Source of the DNA: JAFMJV01 sp034436555
Lineage (GTDB): Bacteria; Chloroflexota; Limnocylindria; Limnocylindrales; CSP1-4
Reading direction: 5' to 3'
NCBI GenBank assembly: GCA_034436555.1
Contig: DAOTUU010000054.1
Span: 113,886 to 177,885 of the forward strand
Length of the DNA stretch: 64,000 nt
A program made the position numbers and the translations under genes. Under the pieces are notes generated by a model that made no database searches, was not told where the DNA came from, and worked only from the letters and a program-made list of their open reading frames with translations. Shown here one piece after another: positions 34,418 through 43,055 of the stretch. The first letter of the stretch is position 1; the number at the start of each line of letters is the position of its first letter.

Positions 34418-35257
34418 ATGAACCCTGCGTCGTCGCTCCTGCGCCGGCCGTCCGCGCCCGACCCGCGCGACGGCGCGGTCCACCGCCTCACCCCGGCCAC
34501 GGCCGGCTGGCGGCATGTCTCGTTCAGCGTCCACCGGCTCGCGCCCGGCCAGGGCCTGGAGCGCACCCCGGACGGCCAGGAGTCGGCCGTGATCATCGCG
34601 GAGGGGAGCGCCGGGGTGGTCGCCGGCGCCCGACGCTGGAGCAGCCTGGGGAGTCGGTCGGGCATCTTCGACGGTCCGGTCGCGCCGGTCGTGCTCGTCC
34701 AACCCGGCGATCCGATCGCCGTCACCGCGGAGACCCCCGCCACGGTCCTGGTCGCGGCCGCTCCCACCGCGGGCCGCGGCGTCCCCACGCGCTACCTCGA
34801 TCCGGCCACCCGCCGCGTGGAGCATCGCGGCAGCGGCCAGACCGCGCGCACGGTCCACCATCTGCTGCCGCCCGACGAGCCCGCGGCCCAGCTGATCCTC
34901 GTGGAGGTCTACACGCCCGGCGGCAACTGGAGCTCCTATCCGCCCCACAAGCACGACACTGAATCACCGCCCGCGGAGGCGTACCTCGAGGAGCTCTACT
35001 GGTATCGCTTCGCGAGGCCCGCGCAGGCGTTTGCACTCGCGCGCGTCTACACGCCCGACCGGGACCTGGACCAGTCGCTGGCGCCCACGGACGGCGACGT
35101 GGTGCTGGTGCCGCGGGGCTACCACCCGGTCGGGATGCCCGCTGGCTATGACGGCTACTACCTGAACGTGATGGCCGGGCCGAACCGCGTCTGGGCGTTC
35201 ACGGTCGACCCTGACCACGCCTGGCTGATGGACTGGACCCCCACGACGGGACGGTAG
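34418..35257 (+). CDS. iolB: 5-deoxy-glucuronate isomerase
   Basis: A 279-residue bicupin isomerase that converts 5-deoxy-D-glucuronate, the IolD product, to 2-deoxy-5-keto-D-gluconate. The metal-binding motif is YPPHKHD (H177, H179) with E191/E192 in YLEELYWYRF, and the late VLVPRGYHPVGMPAGYDGYYLNVMAG stretch (about 228-253) is diagnostic of IolB. The ATG at 34418 has GGAGG 6 nt upstream. It stands 14 kb from iolD and is convergent with the transaldolase-family gene. Confidence 0.93.
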   Translation: MNPASSLLRRPSAPDPRDGAVHRLTPATAGWRHVSFSVHRLAPGQGLERTPDGQESAVIIAEGSAGVVAGARRWSSLGSRSGIFDGPVAPVVLVQPGDPIAVTAETPATVLVAAAPTAGRGVPTRYLDPATRRVEHRGSGQTARTVHHLLPPDEPAAQLILVEVYTPGGNWSSYPPHKHDTESPPAEAYLEELYWYRFARPAQAFALARVYTPDRDLDQSLAPTDGDVVLVPRGYHPVGMPAGYDGYYLNVMAGPNRVWAFTVDPDHAWLMDWTPTTGR

Positions 35258-35267
35258 GCGAGGCGGG

Positions 35268-36389
35268 TCAGCCCTTCCGGTCGGGGTCCGGCAGCAGCGC
35301 GTCGGTGACGAGTGCCAGCAGCTCGTGCCAGGACGCGGTGAACTGGCGCAGCGTGCGCACGGTGGGCGGCCACGCGTCGAACTCGTCCAGGGACAGGCCG
35401 TCGGGCTCGTGGGCTCGGATGAAGTCGGGGAAGTGGCGCTCCAGCTGCGCCACGACCGCGGGGTCCACCGGAACGTGCGACCGCGGCACCACCTCGATGT
35501 CGGAGCCGTTGAACCGCTTCTGCCACGCGGACGGCAGCGTCAGCACGCATTCGCCACCGATGAACTGCGACCAGTGGAGATGGGAGCGGATGGCCGCCGC
35601 CAGCACGCGCGCCCGATACCGTCGCTCGTCGAAGATCGCCATCGCCCGCTTGAACACCGCCACGCCGGACCACGCCGTCGCGTCCGGATCCACGATGATC
35701 CCATCGCGCGCGGCGAGCACGTTCAGCCAGTCCTCGATGCGCCCGACCATGATGGTGATGACCGGACCCATGTCGTGGGTGGGCAGGCCCTCCGCCTCCC
35801 GACGCGCCATGCCCCGCTCCACCGCCTCGGCGGCCGCGACCGCCTGGGCCACGGAGAACGACACGGTGCAGTTGATCGAGACGCCCCGGCAGGTCGCCTC
35901 CTCCATCGCCGCGATGCCCGCCCGGGTGGCCGGGATCTTGACCACGATGTTGGGCGCGAGCGAGGCGAACCCGACGGCCTGCTCCACGAGCCGGTCGGCG
36001 TCCCGGAAGAAGGTGGGGCTGGTCTGCATCGACAGTCGGCCCTTGCGCCCCCCGGTGCGCGTGAACGTGGGCAGCAGCAGCGGCGCGGCCTTCAGCGACA
36101 GGTCCTCCACCATCGCCCAGGCCAGCTCGTCCTCGGTCGCGGTCGGTCGCGCTGCGGCCAGCTCGCGGACGCGCGCGCGATTCCCGACCGGGTCCTTCTT
36201 CCAGACGTCCACCACGATCGTGGGATTCGCCGTGGCGCCCACCGCCCCGAACGAGAGGGCGTATGACAGCTCGTCCACCGCGCAGGAGTCGTTCCAGATG
36301 TCCGTGGGGCCCAGGGCCACGGTGCGGCCCAGCGGCGAGTCCGCGAGCGGCAGCGGAGCGAGGGCGACGGAGTCGGGATCGGTCGTCAC
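35268..36389 (-). CDS. Transaldolase-family protein
   Basis: A 373-residue class I aldolase-fold protein. The Schiff-base lysine is K151 in NIVVKIPATRAG, followed by GVSINCTVSFSVAQA; the N-terminal FGAVGATANPTIVVDV is also typical. It is longer than short TalC/MipB-type enzymes because of a C-terminal extension of over 100 residues with HLHWSQFIGGE. It could be a true transaldolase or an aldolase acting on a deoxy-keto acid phosphate. The GTG at 36389 has GGGGAGGG about 11 nt upstream. The stop lies 10 bp from iolB's stop; given iolC/iolJ are missing, it is worth asking whether it replaces an inositol-pathway aldolase. Confidence 0.82.
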   Translation of the reverse strand: MTTDPDSVALAPLPLADSPLGRTVALGPTDIWNDSCAVDELSYALSFGAVGATANPTIVVDVWKKDPVGNRARVRELAAARPTATEDELAWAMVEDLSLKAAPLLLPTFTRTGGRKGRLSMQTSPTFFRDADRLVEQAVGFASLAPNIVVKIPATRAGIAAMEEATCRGVSINCTVSFSVAQAVAAAEAVERGMARREAEGLPTHDMGPVITIMVGRIEDWLNVLAARDGIIVDPDATAWSGVAVFKRAMAIFDERRYRARVLAAAIRSHLHWSQFIGGECVLTLPSAWQKRFNGSDIEVVPRSHVPVDPAVVAQLERHFPDFIRAHEPDGLSLDEFDAWPPTVRTLRQFTASWHELLALVTDALLPDPDRKG

Positions 36390-36694
36390 GGTCAAGGGGC
36401 CCTCCCCGGAGACGAGGCCGGCCGGGCACGGGATGGGCTCGCCCGGGACGTCGACGCTCGCCGGTGCCCATGGTACCGGCGGGGCGCGGGGTCCAGCTGT
36501 CCGTGTGGTCTCGCCGGCCGTCCGGCAGGGCGGGTTGGACCGGGCTCCGCCTGGCCGACACGATCGCCCGGACGACACGTCCGACCCCGGACGACACGCC
36601 AGGGCCCGCAGCGCCACCCAGGCCCGGACGACCCGACCCCGGACGACACATCCAGGCCCGTACGGCCCTGCCCCGAGGCGGATGAGGCGGGCGC
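36390..36694. repeat. Intergenic region with CCGGACGACAC repeats
   Basis: No gene is seen. CCGGACGAC occurs at 36568, 36587, 36624 and 36639, in the forms GGACGACACGTCC, GGACGACACGCC, GGACGACCCG and GGACGACACATCC. These resemble the GGACGACATGTCGACC unit of the array at 15.5 kb. The promoter for the transaldolase-family gene should lie here; TACCAT (36474-36469, minus strand) is a weak -10 candidate. Confidence 0.6.
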
Positions 36695-38620
36695 TCAGTC
36701 CTCCGCGATGACCACGACCCGGTCTTCCGGCAACCAGCTCCGGCTGACCGACTTGGGCGGGTTGAGCACCACCCGCACGTCCGACCGGCCCCCCGGCTCG
36801 GCGCGGGTCCGATAGCCGATGGCCACCTCGCCGCGGTCACGCGCGGCGACCACGACGGTGGCCCAGGTGGTCGACGCGCCGGTCCGCACGTAGTCCGCGG
36901 CGGGCTTCAGGTAGATCTCCGAGCCCTCGCTGTCGAAGATGTCGCTGAACACCGCGGCCAGCCGCTTCTCCTCCGCGACCTGGGCCATGTACAGGCTCAC
37001 CAGGCGGTCGCTCACGATGAAGTCGTCCGCCCGGGTGACCACCGCGAGGTCCCGGTTCCGCACGTCCAGCATCTCGCTCACGATGGAGAACCGCCGTCCC
37101 GAGATCGAGGCGATGTCGCGCAGGTGCAGCAGCGAGATGAGGGTCCGCGCGTCCGCGCGCTGCGCGTCCATGCCGTCGCTGTGGCTGAGCAGGACGACGT
37201 GGTCGTAGGAGGGCACGTCCAGGGCGTCCAGGACCGCGCGCGACGTGGTCTCGCCGGGCTGGAAGTCGAGCCGCGTGGCCAGCCCGTCGGTGGTCATCCG
37301 GTTCAGCGCGTCGCCGGCCTCCTGGAGGTGGGTCACCACGCTGACCAGCGAGCCCGGTGCGAGATAGTGGTCCAGCTCCGTGATGATGGTCGGGGCCAGC
37401 CGATTCCAGCCCAGGATGAGCGTCCGCTCCGGTGCCCGCGGCCGCGGCACGGGCTCCACGATGGCGTCCCGGTCGATCGCCGCGACCTGTGTCGTCGCGC
37501 GGATGGTGTCGTCGTCGGCGCTGATCGCGATGATCCGGTCGTCCGGCCCGATGGGCGTGTCCATGGGCGGGTTGAGACGCGGCTCGCCGCCCGCCGGGAG
37601 CACCCCGATGAGCGTCGAATCCTCGAACGCGAGCAGCGACTCCCCGAACGTCCGACCCGTCAGGCCGGGCTCGCCCGCGAGGTAGATCTCGTCGCCCTCG
37701 AAGTCGAGCAGCTCCTGGTACACGAGCGACAGGCCGGGCTGGCGGCACGCCTGGGCGGTCACCCGCGCGATGAGGTCATCGACCATCACGATCGCCACCT
37801 CGTCCCGGGCGACCATCCGGGCCACGTCGGCGTTGCGCGGGTCGGTCAGCTCCACGACCACGTGGTACGGCTCCGCACGGCGGTCGGGATCGTTGGTGAT
37901 GGCGAGCAGCGTCTTGATGACGTCCGCGTCGGCGTCATCCGTGTCAGGCGCGAGGACGATCACGGCGCGCGAGGTCTGGTGGCTCGCGATGTCGATCTCG
38001 TCGACGTCGATGGGGGACCCGGTGCGGCACACGATGGTGGTCGTGCGTCGATCCGGGACGCGGTCGCGGAGCTCGTCCTCCATCTCCACCTTGTCGCGCT
38101 CGGCGAGGATGACGATGCGCTGGCGGCGCTTGTTGGCGTTCGCCGCGATGAGCTCCTCCACGACCGTGAACACGGCCTGGCTCCAGCCGAGGATGACCGT
38201 GTGGCCCTCCTCGATCACGCGCGAGCGACCCTTGCGCAGCTCGTCGAGACGCCCCTCGATGCCCGTGGAGATGATGCCGATGAGGATGGCGACCATGAAG
38301 ATGCCGCCCATCGTGATGAGGAACATCGCGACCAGGAAGCCCGGCCGACCCGAGTCGCCGCCCATGGTCCCCGGGTCCAGGGTGCGCAGCAGGGTCCACC
38401 ACACGGTCGTGAAGAAGCCCGGATCGGCCGGCTGTCCGGTGGTCGGGTCGATGGCGTCGTTGGCGCCGTTCACCTCGCCCACCAGCCAGATCACCGCGGA
38501 CACCGAGAGGATCATCACCACCGACGCCAGGAACAGGCCCGCGATGAGCGCGATGGTGCCGCGCGACATGAACGCGTCGAACCGGTACCGCAGCCGCTCG
38601 CGGAGTGTGGGCTCCCTCAT
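36695..38620 (-). CDS. CASTOR/POLLUX-like ion channel
   Basis: A 641-residue membrane protein. TM1 (about 22-47), a re-entrant pore helix with WWTLLRTLDPGTMGGD (73-89) and TM2 (95-119) form a two-helix channel module. Two RCK-like cytoplasmic Rossmann domains follow: first EGHTVILGWSQAV and ASHQTSRAVIVLAPD, second ERTLILGWNRLAP. This is the CASTOR/POLLUX/SYM8 family, known in plants as nuclear cation channels; bacterial members are poorly studied. The ATG at 38620 lies 8 nt after a TAGACT -10 box. Confidence 0.86.
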   Translation of the reverse strand: MREPTLRERLRYRFDAFMSRGTIALIAGLFLASVVMILSVSAVIWLVGEVNGANDAIDPTTGQPADPGFFTTVWWTLLRTLDPGTMGGDSGRPGFLVAMFLITMGGIFMVAILIGIISTGIEGRLDELRKGRSRVIEEGHTVILGWSQAVFTVVEELIAANANKRRQRIVILAERDKVEMEDELRDRVPDRRTTTIVCRTGSPIDVDEIDIASHQTSRAVIVLAPDTDDADADVIKTLLAITNDPDRRAEPYHVVVELTDPRNADVARMVARDEVAIVMVDDLIARVTAQACRQPGLSLVYQELLDFEGDEIYLAGEPGLTGRTFGESLLAFEDSTLIGVLPAGGEPRLNPPMDTPIGPDDRIIAISADDDTIRATTQVAAIDRDAIVEPVPRPRAPERTLILGWNRLAPTIITELDHYLAPGSLVSVVTHLQEAGDALNRMTTDGLATRLDFQPGETTSRAVLDALDVPSYDHVVLLSHSDGMDAQRADARTLISLLHLRDIASISGRRFSIVSEMLDVRNRDLAVVTRADDFIVSDRLVSLYMAQVAEEKRLAAVFSDIFDSEGSEIYLKPAADYVRTGASTTWATVVVAARDRGEVAIGYRTRAEPGGRSDVRVVLNPPKSVSRSWLPEDRVVVIAED

Positions 38621-38628
38621 GGGGGCGG

Positions 38629-38634
38629 AGTCTA
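38629..38634 (-). promoter_or_regulatory. -10 box for a leaderless start
   Basis: TAGACT on the minus strand ends 8 nt before the ATG at 38620, with no ribosome binding site between. Confidence 0.58.
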
Positions 38635-38793
38635 CCCAGTCCGGTGCGTCGCGCCCGCCCGCCGCGGCGCCCCCTCCTCGTCTCCCGCCGCGCCCCGCGC
38701 CGCGCCCCGCGCCTCGCCTCGCCGCGCCTCGCCGCCGCTGCGGACCGAACGCGCGACTCCACCCAGAGTACCCTTGCCCGTGGCGCCGGATTC

Positions 38794-38870
38794 CCGTGCC
38801 GGCGTCCCAGCGATGGGGAGACATCGATGGACGCACGCGATGCTGGGAGGATCGGCGTGCGAGGGCACGG
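38794..38870 (+). promoter_or_regulatory. Structured 5' leader of the subtilase gene
   Basis: Nested inverted repeats: CCGTGCC (38794-38800) with GGCACGG (38864-38870), TCCCAGC (38805-38811) with GCTGGGA (38842-38848), and GATG (38812-38815) with CATC (38822-38825). A -10-like TACCCT lies upstream (38769-38774). I match it to no known RNA class. Confidence 0.45.
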
Positions 38871-38913
38871 TGCCGGGGACGGGATGGTCGAGATCGAGAA
38901 GGGAGTGGGATGA
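38827..38913 (+). CDS. Possible 28-residue leader peptide overlapping the subtilase start
   Basis: An ATG at 38827 is preceded 6 nt upstream by GGGGAG (38815-38820). The 28-codon frame (MDARDAGRIGVRGHG...EKGVG) ends in a TGA that overlaps the subtilase ATG as ATGA. Good spacing and the exact overlap suggest translational coupling, but the peptide is Gly/Arg-rich and could be chance in GC-rich DNA. It overlaps the inverted repeats of the leader. Confidence 0.35.
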   Translation: MDARDAGRIGVRGHGAGDGMVEIEKGVG

Positions 38914-41900
38914 AGCGACGGCTGCTCATGGTCGCCGGTCTGTCGGCGCTGCTCGTCGCGAGCGTGGCGCCGGCGCCGGGCATGGCCCGGACCCCCGAGC
39001 GATTCGGGAAGGTCGATGTCAAGCTGCGCAAGGCGAACCTGGACGTCCTCGACGGTGCCCGGGTCCGCAACCGCTGGGTCGTGGTGGGCGTGGAGCTGGA
39101 GGGCCGGCCGGTCGCCGCCTACCAGGGCGCCGCACTGGCCAGCGGGTCGGAGCTGAGCGCCGCGCGCAAGGCCAACCTGCGCACCCTCATCAGCCGCCGT
39201 CAGGCGGTGACCCAGGCTCGCATCGAGCGCCAGGGCGCCCGCGTGCAGTCGAGCTACACGGACGTGTTCAACGGGTTCCGGGTGCGCGTCCGCGCGAACA
39301 AGCTCGACGAGCTCGCCGCCACGCCCGGCGTCAAGGCGATCGTCCCGGTCGTCAGGCACGATCGCGACAACGCCAACACGGTCGCGCTGCTGGGCGCGGA
39401 CAAGACCTGGGCGCAGACCGGGTTCACCGGCAAGGGCGTCAAGATCGCCATCATCGACACCGGCATCAACTTCTATCACGCCGACTTCAACGGCGCGGGC
39501 TACGACGCCTGGAAGGCGGACGACGGCCTGACCCGGGGCGGCAACTTCCCGACCAGCAAGGTGGTCGGCGGCTGGGACCTCGCGGGTGACGACTACAACG
39601 CCGACGACGCCGTTCCCAACCGCAATCCGGATCCCAATCCGCTCGACTGCAAGGCGGCGGACGCCGACTCGACCCAGCATGGGACGCACGTCGCGGGGAC
39701 CGCGGCGGGTGTGGGCGTGACCGCGGCGGGCAAGGCCTACAAGGGCCCCTACACGCCGTCGGCGCTGAAGGCCGCGAACCTGCGCATCTGGCCGGGTGTC
39801 GCCCCGGAGGCGAAGCTGATGGCGTTCCGGGTGTTCGGCTGCACCGGCACCACGTATCTCGTGGTGGACGCCATCGAGATGGCGGTCCGGGACGGCGCGG
39901 ACGTCATCAACATGTCGCTCGGCTCCGATTTCGGCAACCCCGGCTCGCTCGACGCGATCGCCTCGGACAACGCGGCGCTGGCGGGCGTGACGGTCGTCGC
40001 GTCGTCCGGCAACTCCGGCGCGTCGGCGTACATCACGGGTTCGCCCGGGTCCTCCCAGCGCACCATCGCGGTGGGCGCGGTGGACGCCCAGAAGGACTTC
40101 CCGGGCGCCAAGATCGACATGGCCACGGGGAATGCCATCAAGGCCATCAACGCCAACGACGGCCCGCTGCCGGTGACCGGCAAGCTGCGCTACTTCCGGG
40201 ACGACCCGAACACGCCCGGCGACACCAGCACCGGCGAGGGCCTCGAGCAGTCCGGCTGCACGGCCGACGCCTACGCCTTCAACGGTTTCCAGGCGGGTGA
40301 GATCGCCGTGGTCCAGCGCGGCTTCTGTGCCCGCATCGACAAGGCCAAGGCGGGCCAGAAGAAGGATGCCGCCGCGGTCATCCAGATCAACAACGCGGAG
40401 ACCCTGCCGCCGTTCGAGAACGCCATCGCGGGTGTGACCATCCCGTTCATCGGCGTCAGTGGCGCGGACGACGGGCGCTTCCAGACCGACGACGGCAAGA
40501 GCGCCACCATCAAGGGCGCGTCCGTCATCGGCAACGGCGACTACCGGTACGTGTCGGACTTCTCGTCGCAGGGCCCGGGTCGCATCCGACAGCTGCTGAA
40601 GCCCGACGTCGTGGCGCCCGGCGTGTCCGTGTTCTCGGCGGACGGGGCCACCGTCCAGCAGGGCAAGAACCTGGGCGGCACGTCCATGGCCGCACCGGCC
40701 ATCGCGGGTGTCGCGGCGCTGGTGAAGCAGGCCAACCCGGGCTGGAGCCCGCGGAGCATCAAGGGCGCCATCATGGCCACCGCCACGACGGGCAAGGTCA
40801 AGGGCTACGACCTGCGCGCCGCGGGCGCCGGCCTCGCGCAGCCCCGTCTGGCGGTCGATACCAAGGCGCTCATCCAGGCGCGCCTGGGTTCGTCGTCGCT
40901 GACCTTCGGCTACCAGCAGGCGGGCAACGCGCCCGGCACCAGCACCTCGTTCACGTCACGGGACGCGTTCACCATCGTGAACACGTCGAACAAGGCCATC
41001 ACCTACGACCTCCAGAACCGCTTCCGGACCGACGCCCGCGGACTCCGGGTGACCTATCCCCGCAGCGTCCGCGTGCCCGCCAGGGGCCGCAAGGACGTCA
41101 CCGTCACGGTGTCCATGAGCGACGCGTCCGCGGGGGCCCTGCCGCTGTCCGCGCCGGGCCACTCGGCGCCCCTCGCCGTGGACCGGTACGGCCAGCTGTT
41201 CACGGACATCACCACCATCGGCGGCACCGTGGTCGCCACGCCGCGCGGTTCGGGCGCGGGCCTGTATCCGCTCGGCGTGCCGTGGACGGTCGTGCCGCGC
41301 GGCCTGTCGCGCATCCAGGACCTGCCGAGCTCCCGGAAGCCCTGGAAGTCGGCCGACGGCCTGCTCAAGAGCGCCGTCTCGATGCGCAACTACGGCGTCC
41401 ACGATGGCTACGCGGACGTGTTCGCGTGGGGCCTGGAGGACGGCGAGGAGTCGGTGGATCGCGTCGACATGCGTGCCGGCGGCGTCCAGTCGCTGCCCGC
41501 CGACGTGTGCGACGAGTCCGCGGCCGCGAGCGATCGCTGCCTGATCTTCGCGATCAACCTGTGGGGCACCTTCAACAACGCCTCGGAGGCGCTGTACGAG
41601 GTCGCCATCGACCTTGACGGCGACGAGAATCCGGACGTGTACGTCTCCGCCATCGATCTCGGCCTCGTGTTCGGCGACTACTACGGCGTGACCGGGTCGC
41701 TGGTCAACACCCCCGGTGGCCAGGTTCTGGCCGCCTACTTCGCGGGTGCGAGCCCGAACGGGTCCACGATCCTGCTGCCCGTGCTGGCTAGCGACCTGGG
41801 TCTCACCGTCAAGCCGAGCGCTCGCAAGGGGGTCAAGGCCAAGGGGGGCGTCAAGGCGGATCCCGGGTTCGGCTACACCGCCGAGTCATACGTCATGTAT

Positions 41901-42188
41901 GACGACTTCGGGCCGGCGGGTGTCGTCGCGTACTACGACGTCATGACGACCGGCCTCCGGGCCGGGGGCGCCTGGGCCCGGTTCGATCCCTTCGATCCCG
42001 TCATCAGCAACGGCGGCAACCTCAAGACGATCAAGGCGGGTGCCACCAAGTCCATCCCGCTGGCCATCGATCCGAGCCGCTACGACCCCGAGAACAAGGG
42101 TCAGAAGGGCTGGATGATCGTCAGCCTGGACGACGAGAACGGCCGCTACCAGGCCGAGCTCATCCCGGTGGGCGCGCTGCCCAGCTGA
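38910..42188 (+). CDS. Large secreted subtilisin-like serine protease (S8) with PA domain
   Basis: A 1092-residue exported protease. Residues 1-26 are a Sec signal peptide. Residues ~85-155 form an I9-type propeptide. The catalytic triad is D183 (IIDTGINF), H257 (STQHGTHVAGT) and S592 (GGTSMAAPAIAG); the oxyanion Asn is N368 (SSGNSG). A protease-associated domain is inserted at about 400-545, with two Cys (C450, C473). The ~430-residue C-terminal part is strand-rich (fibronectin/Fn3-like, then an acidic DLDGDENPDVY segment) and has no anchor, so it is likely released. Start: ATG at 38910 after AAGGGAG. Confidence 0.93.
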   Translation: MKRRLLMVAGLSALLVASVAPAPGMARTPERFGKVDVKLRKANLDVLDGARVRNRWVVVGVELEGRPVAAYQGAALASGSELSAARKANLRTLISRRQAVTQARIERQGARVQSSYTDVFNGFRVRVRANKLDELAATPGVKAIVPVVRHDRDNANTVALLGADKTWAQTGFTGKGVKIAIIDTGINFYHADFNGAGYDAWKADDGLTRGGNFPTSKVVGGWDLAGDDYNADDAVPNRNPDPNPLDCKAADADSTQHGTHVAGTAAGVGVTAAGKAYKGPYTPSALKAANLRIWPGVAPEAKLMAFRVFGCTGTTYLVVDAIEMAVRDGADVINMSLGSDFGNPGSLDAIASDNAALAGVTVVASSGNSGASAYITGSPGSSQRTIAVGAVDAQKDFPGAKIDMATGNAIKAINANDGPLPVTGKLRYFRDDPNTPGDTSTGEGLEQSGCTADAYAFNGFQAGEIAVVQRGFCARIDKAKAGQKKDAAAVIQINNAETLPPFENAIAGVTIPFIGVSGADDGRFQTDDGKSATIKGASVIGNGDYRYVSDFSSQGPGRIRQLLKPDVVAPGVSVFSADGATVQQGKNLGGTSMAAPAIAGVAALVKQANPGWSPRSIKGAIMATATTGKVKGYDLRAAGAGLAQPRLAVDTKALIQARLGSSSLTFGYQQAGNAPGTSTSFTSRDAFTIVNTSNKAITYDLQNRFRTDARGLRVTYPRSVRVPARGRKDVTVTVSMSDASAGALPLSAPGHSAPLAVDRYGQLFTDITTIGGTVVATPRGSGAGLYPLGVPWTVVPRGLSRIQDLPSSRKPWKSADGLLKSAVSMRNYGVHDGYADVFAWGLEDGEESVDRVDMRAGGVQSLPADVCDESAAASDRCLIFAINLWGTFNNASEALYEVAIDLDGDENPDVYVSAIDLGLVFGDYYGVTGSLVNTPGGQVLAAYFAGASPNGSTILLPVLASDLGLTVKPSARKGVKAKGGVKADPGFGYTAESYVMYDDFGPAGVVAYYDVMTTGLRAGGAWARFDPFDPVISNGGNLKTIKAGATKSIPLAIDPSRYDPENKGQKGWMIVSLDDENGRYQAELIPVGALPS

Positions 42189-42213
42189 CCGCCCGTCACA
42201 CACGACGCCACGC

Positions 42214-42241
42214 GAGGCCCCCGGCGACCGCCGGGGGCCTC
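42214..42241 (+). terminator. Strong hairpin terminator after the subtilase gene
   Basis: GAGGCCCCCGGC (42214-42225) and GCCGGGGGCCTC (42230-42241) form a perfect 12-bp stem with the loop GACC, followed by GGTGTTCCC. It lies between convergent genes and may work on both strands. Confidence 0.85.
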
Positions 42242-42255
42242 GGTGTTCCCGGACG

Positions 42256-43005
42256 TCAGTCGAACAGGGTCGCCTGGACCGCGCCGGGATCCGGGGCGGA
42301 CGTCGCGCCGGGTGCCGGATCGGTCGGGCTCGCGATGGGCACCACCAGGTCCGGAGCGTCGTTGCGCACGCTGTTCACGGCCTTGCTCACCGGCACCATC
42401 GCGAGCACGTCATCGGGCGCGGGCACGAGCAGGCCCAGCAGCTCGGCTGCGTCCGGCGTCGTCGGGTCCAGCCACATCGTCCACGCGTCGCGCGGCAGCA
42501 GCACCGGCATCCGGTCGTGGATCCGGCCCACCGTGCCGTTCGCCTCGGTGGTGATGACCGCCGCGGACGGCACCCACAGGCCGGTCGCGGGGTCCTTCCA
42601 GACGGACCACAGGCCGGCCATGGCCAGCACGCCGTCCCCCGGCGGCCGCAGCAGGTAGGGTTGCCGCGTGCCCCCCCCGCGATCCCACTCGTAGAAGCCG
42701 TCCGCGGGCACGATGCAGCGCCGCCTGGCGAACGCCGTCCGGAACGCCGGGCTGGATGCGACGGTCTCCGCCCGGGCATTGATCATCCGGGCCCCGTCGG
42801 AGGCCTTCTTGGCCCACGCTGGGATGAGACCCCAGCGGATCCGCTCCACCGCGCGTCCGTCCTCGCGCTGGAGGACGGCGGTCACGCGGTCCGTGGGCGC
42901 CACGTTGTAGCGCGGCCGGAACGGCTCGTCAGGCTCCCGGACCTCCGCGTCGAAGATGTCCGCGATGACCGCCGGGTCGGTCTGCTGGGTCATCCGTCCG
43001 CACAT
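42256..43005 (-). CDS. SOS response-associated peptidase (SRAP, HMCES/YedK family)
   Basis: A 249-residue protein that forms a covalent thiazolidine link to abasic sites in single-stranded DNA. The start at 43005 is fixed by the required mature N-terminus MCGR, with C2 as the reactive residue; the frame is open further upstream but would bury the cysteine. Other active-site residues are N76 (MINARAE), E106 (GFYEW) and H163 (RIHDRMP). The C-terminal ~30 residues are a Pro/Ala-rich tail. It is divergent from a leaderless gene, with 50 bp between the two ATGs. Confidence 0.94.
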   Translation of the reverse strand: MCGRMTQQTDPAVIADIFDAEVREPDEPFRPRYNVAPTDRVTAVLQREDGRAVERIRWGLIPAWAKKASDGARMINARAETVASSPAFRTAFARRRCIVPADGFYEWDRGGGTRQPYLLRPPGDGVLAMAGLWSVWKDPATGLWVPSAAVITTEANGTVGRIHDRMPVLLPRDAWTMWLDPTTPDAAELLGLLVPAPDDVLAMVPVSKAVNSVRNDAPDLVVPIASPTDPAPGATSAPDPGAVQATLFD

Positions 43006-43042
43006 GGGCGCATGGTGGCACACGGCCGGCCGCACCCGCCGG

Positions 43043-43048
43043 TACAGT
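43043..43048 (+). promoter_or_regulatory. -10 box for a leaderless start
   Basis: TACAGT ends 7 nt before the ATG at 43056, with GGCGGGC between and no ribosome binding site. Confidence 0.6.
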
Positions 43049-43055
43049 GGCGGGC

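Noticed and set aside
38641..38740. CGCC-rich low-complexity DNA before the subtilase gene, considered as a coding N-terminus
   Set aside because: Composition is simple-sequence and the signal peptide with ribosome binding site clearly starts the protein at 38910.
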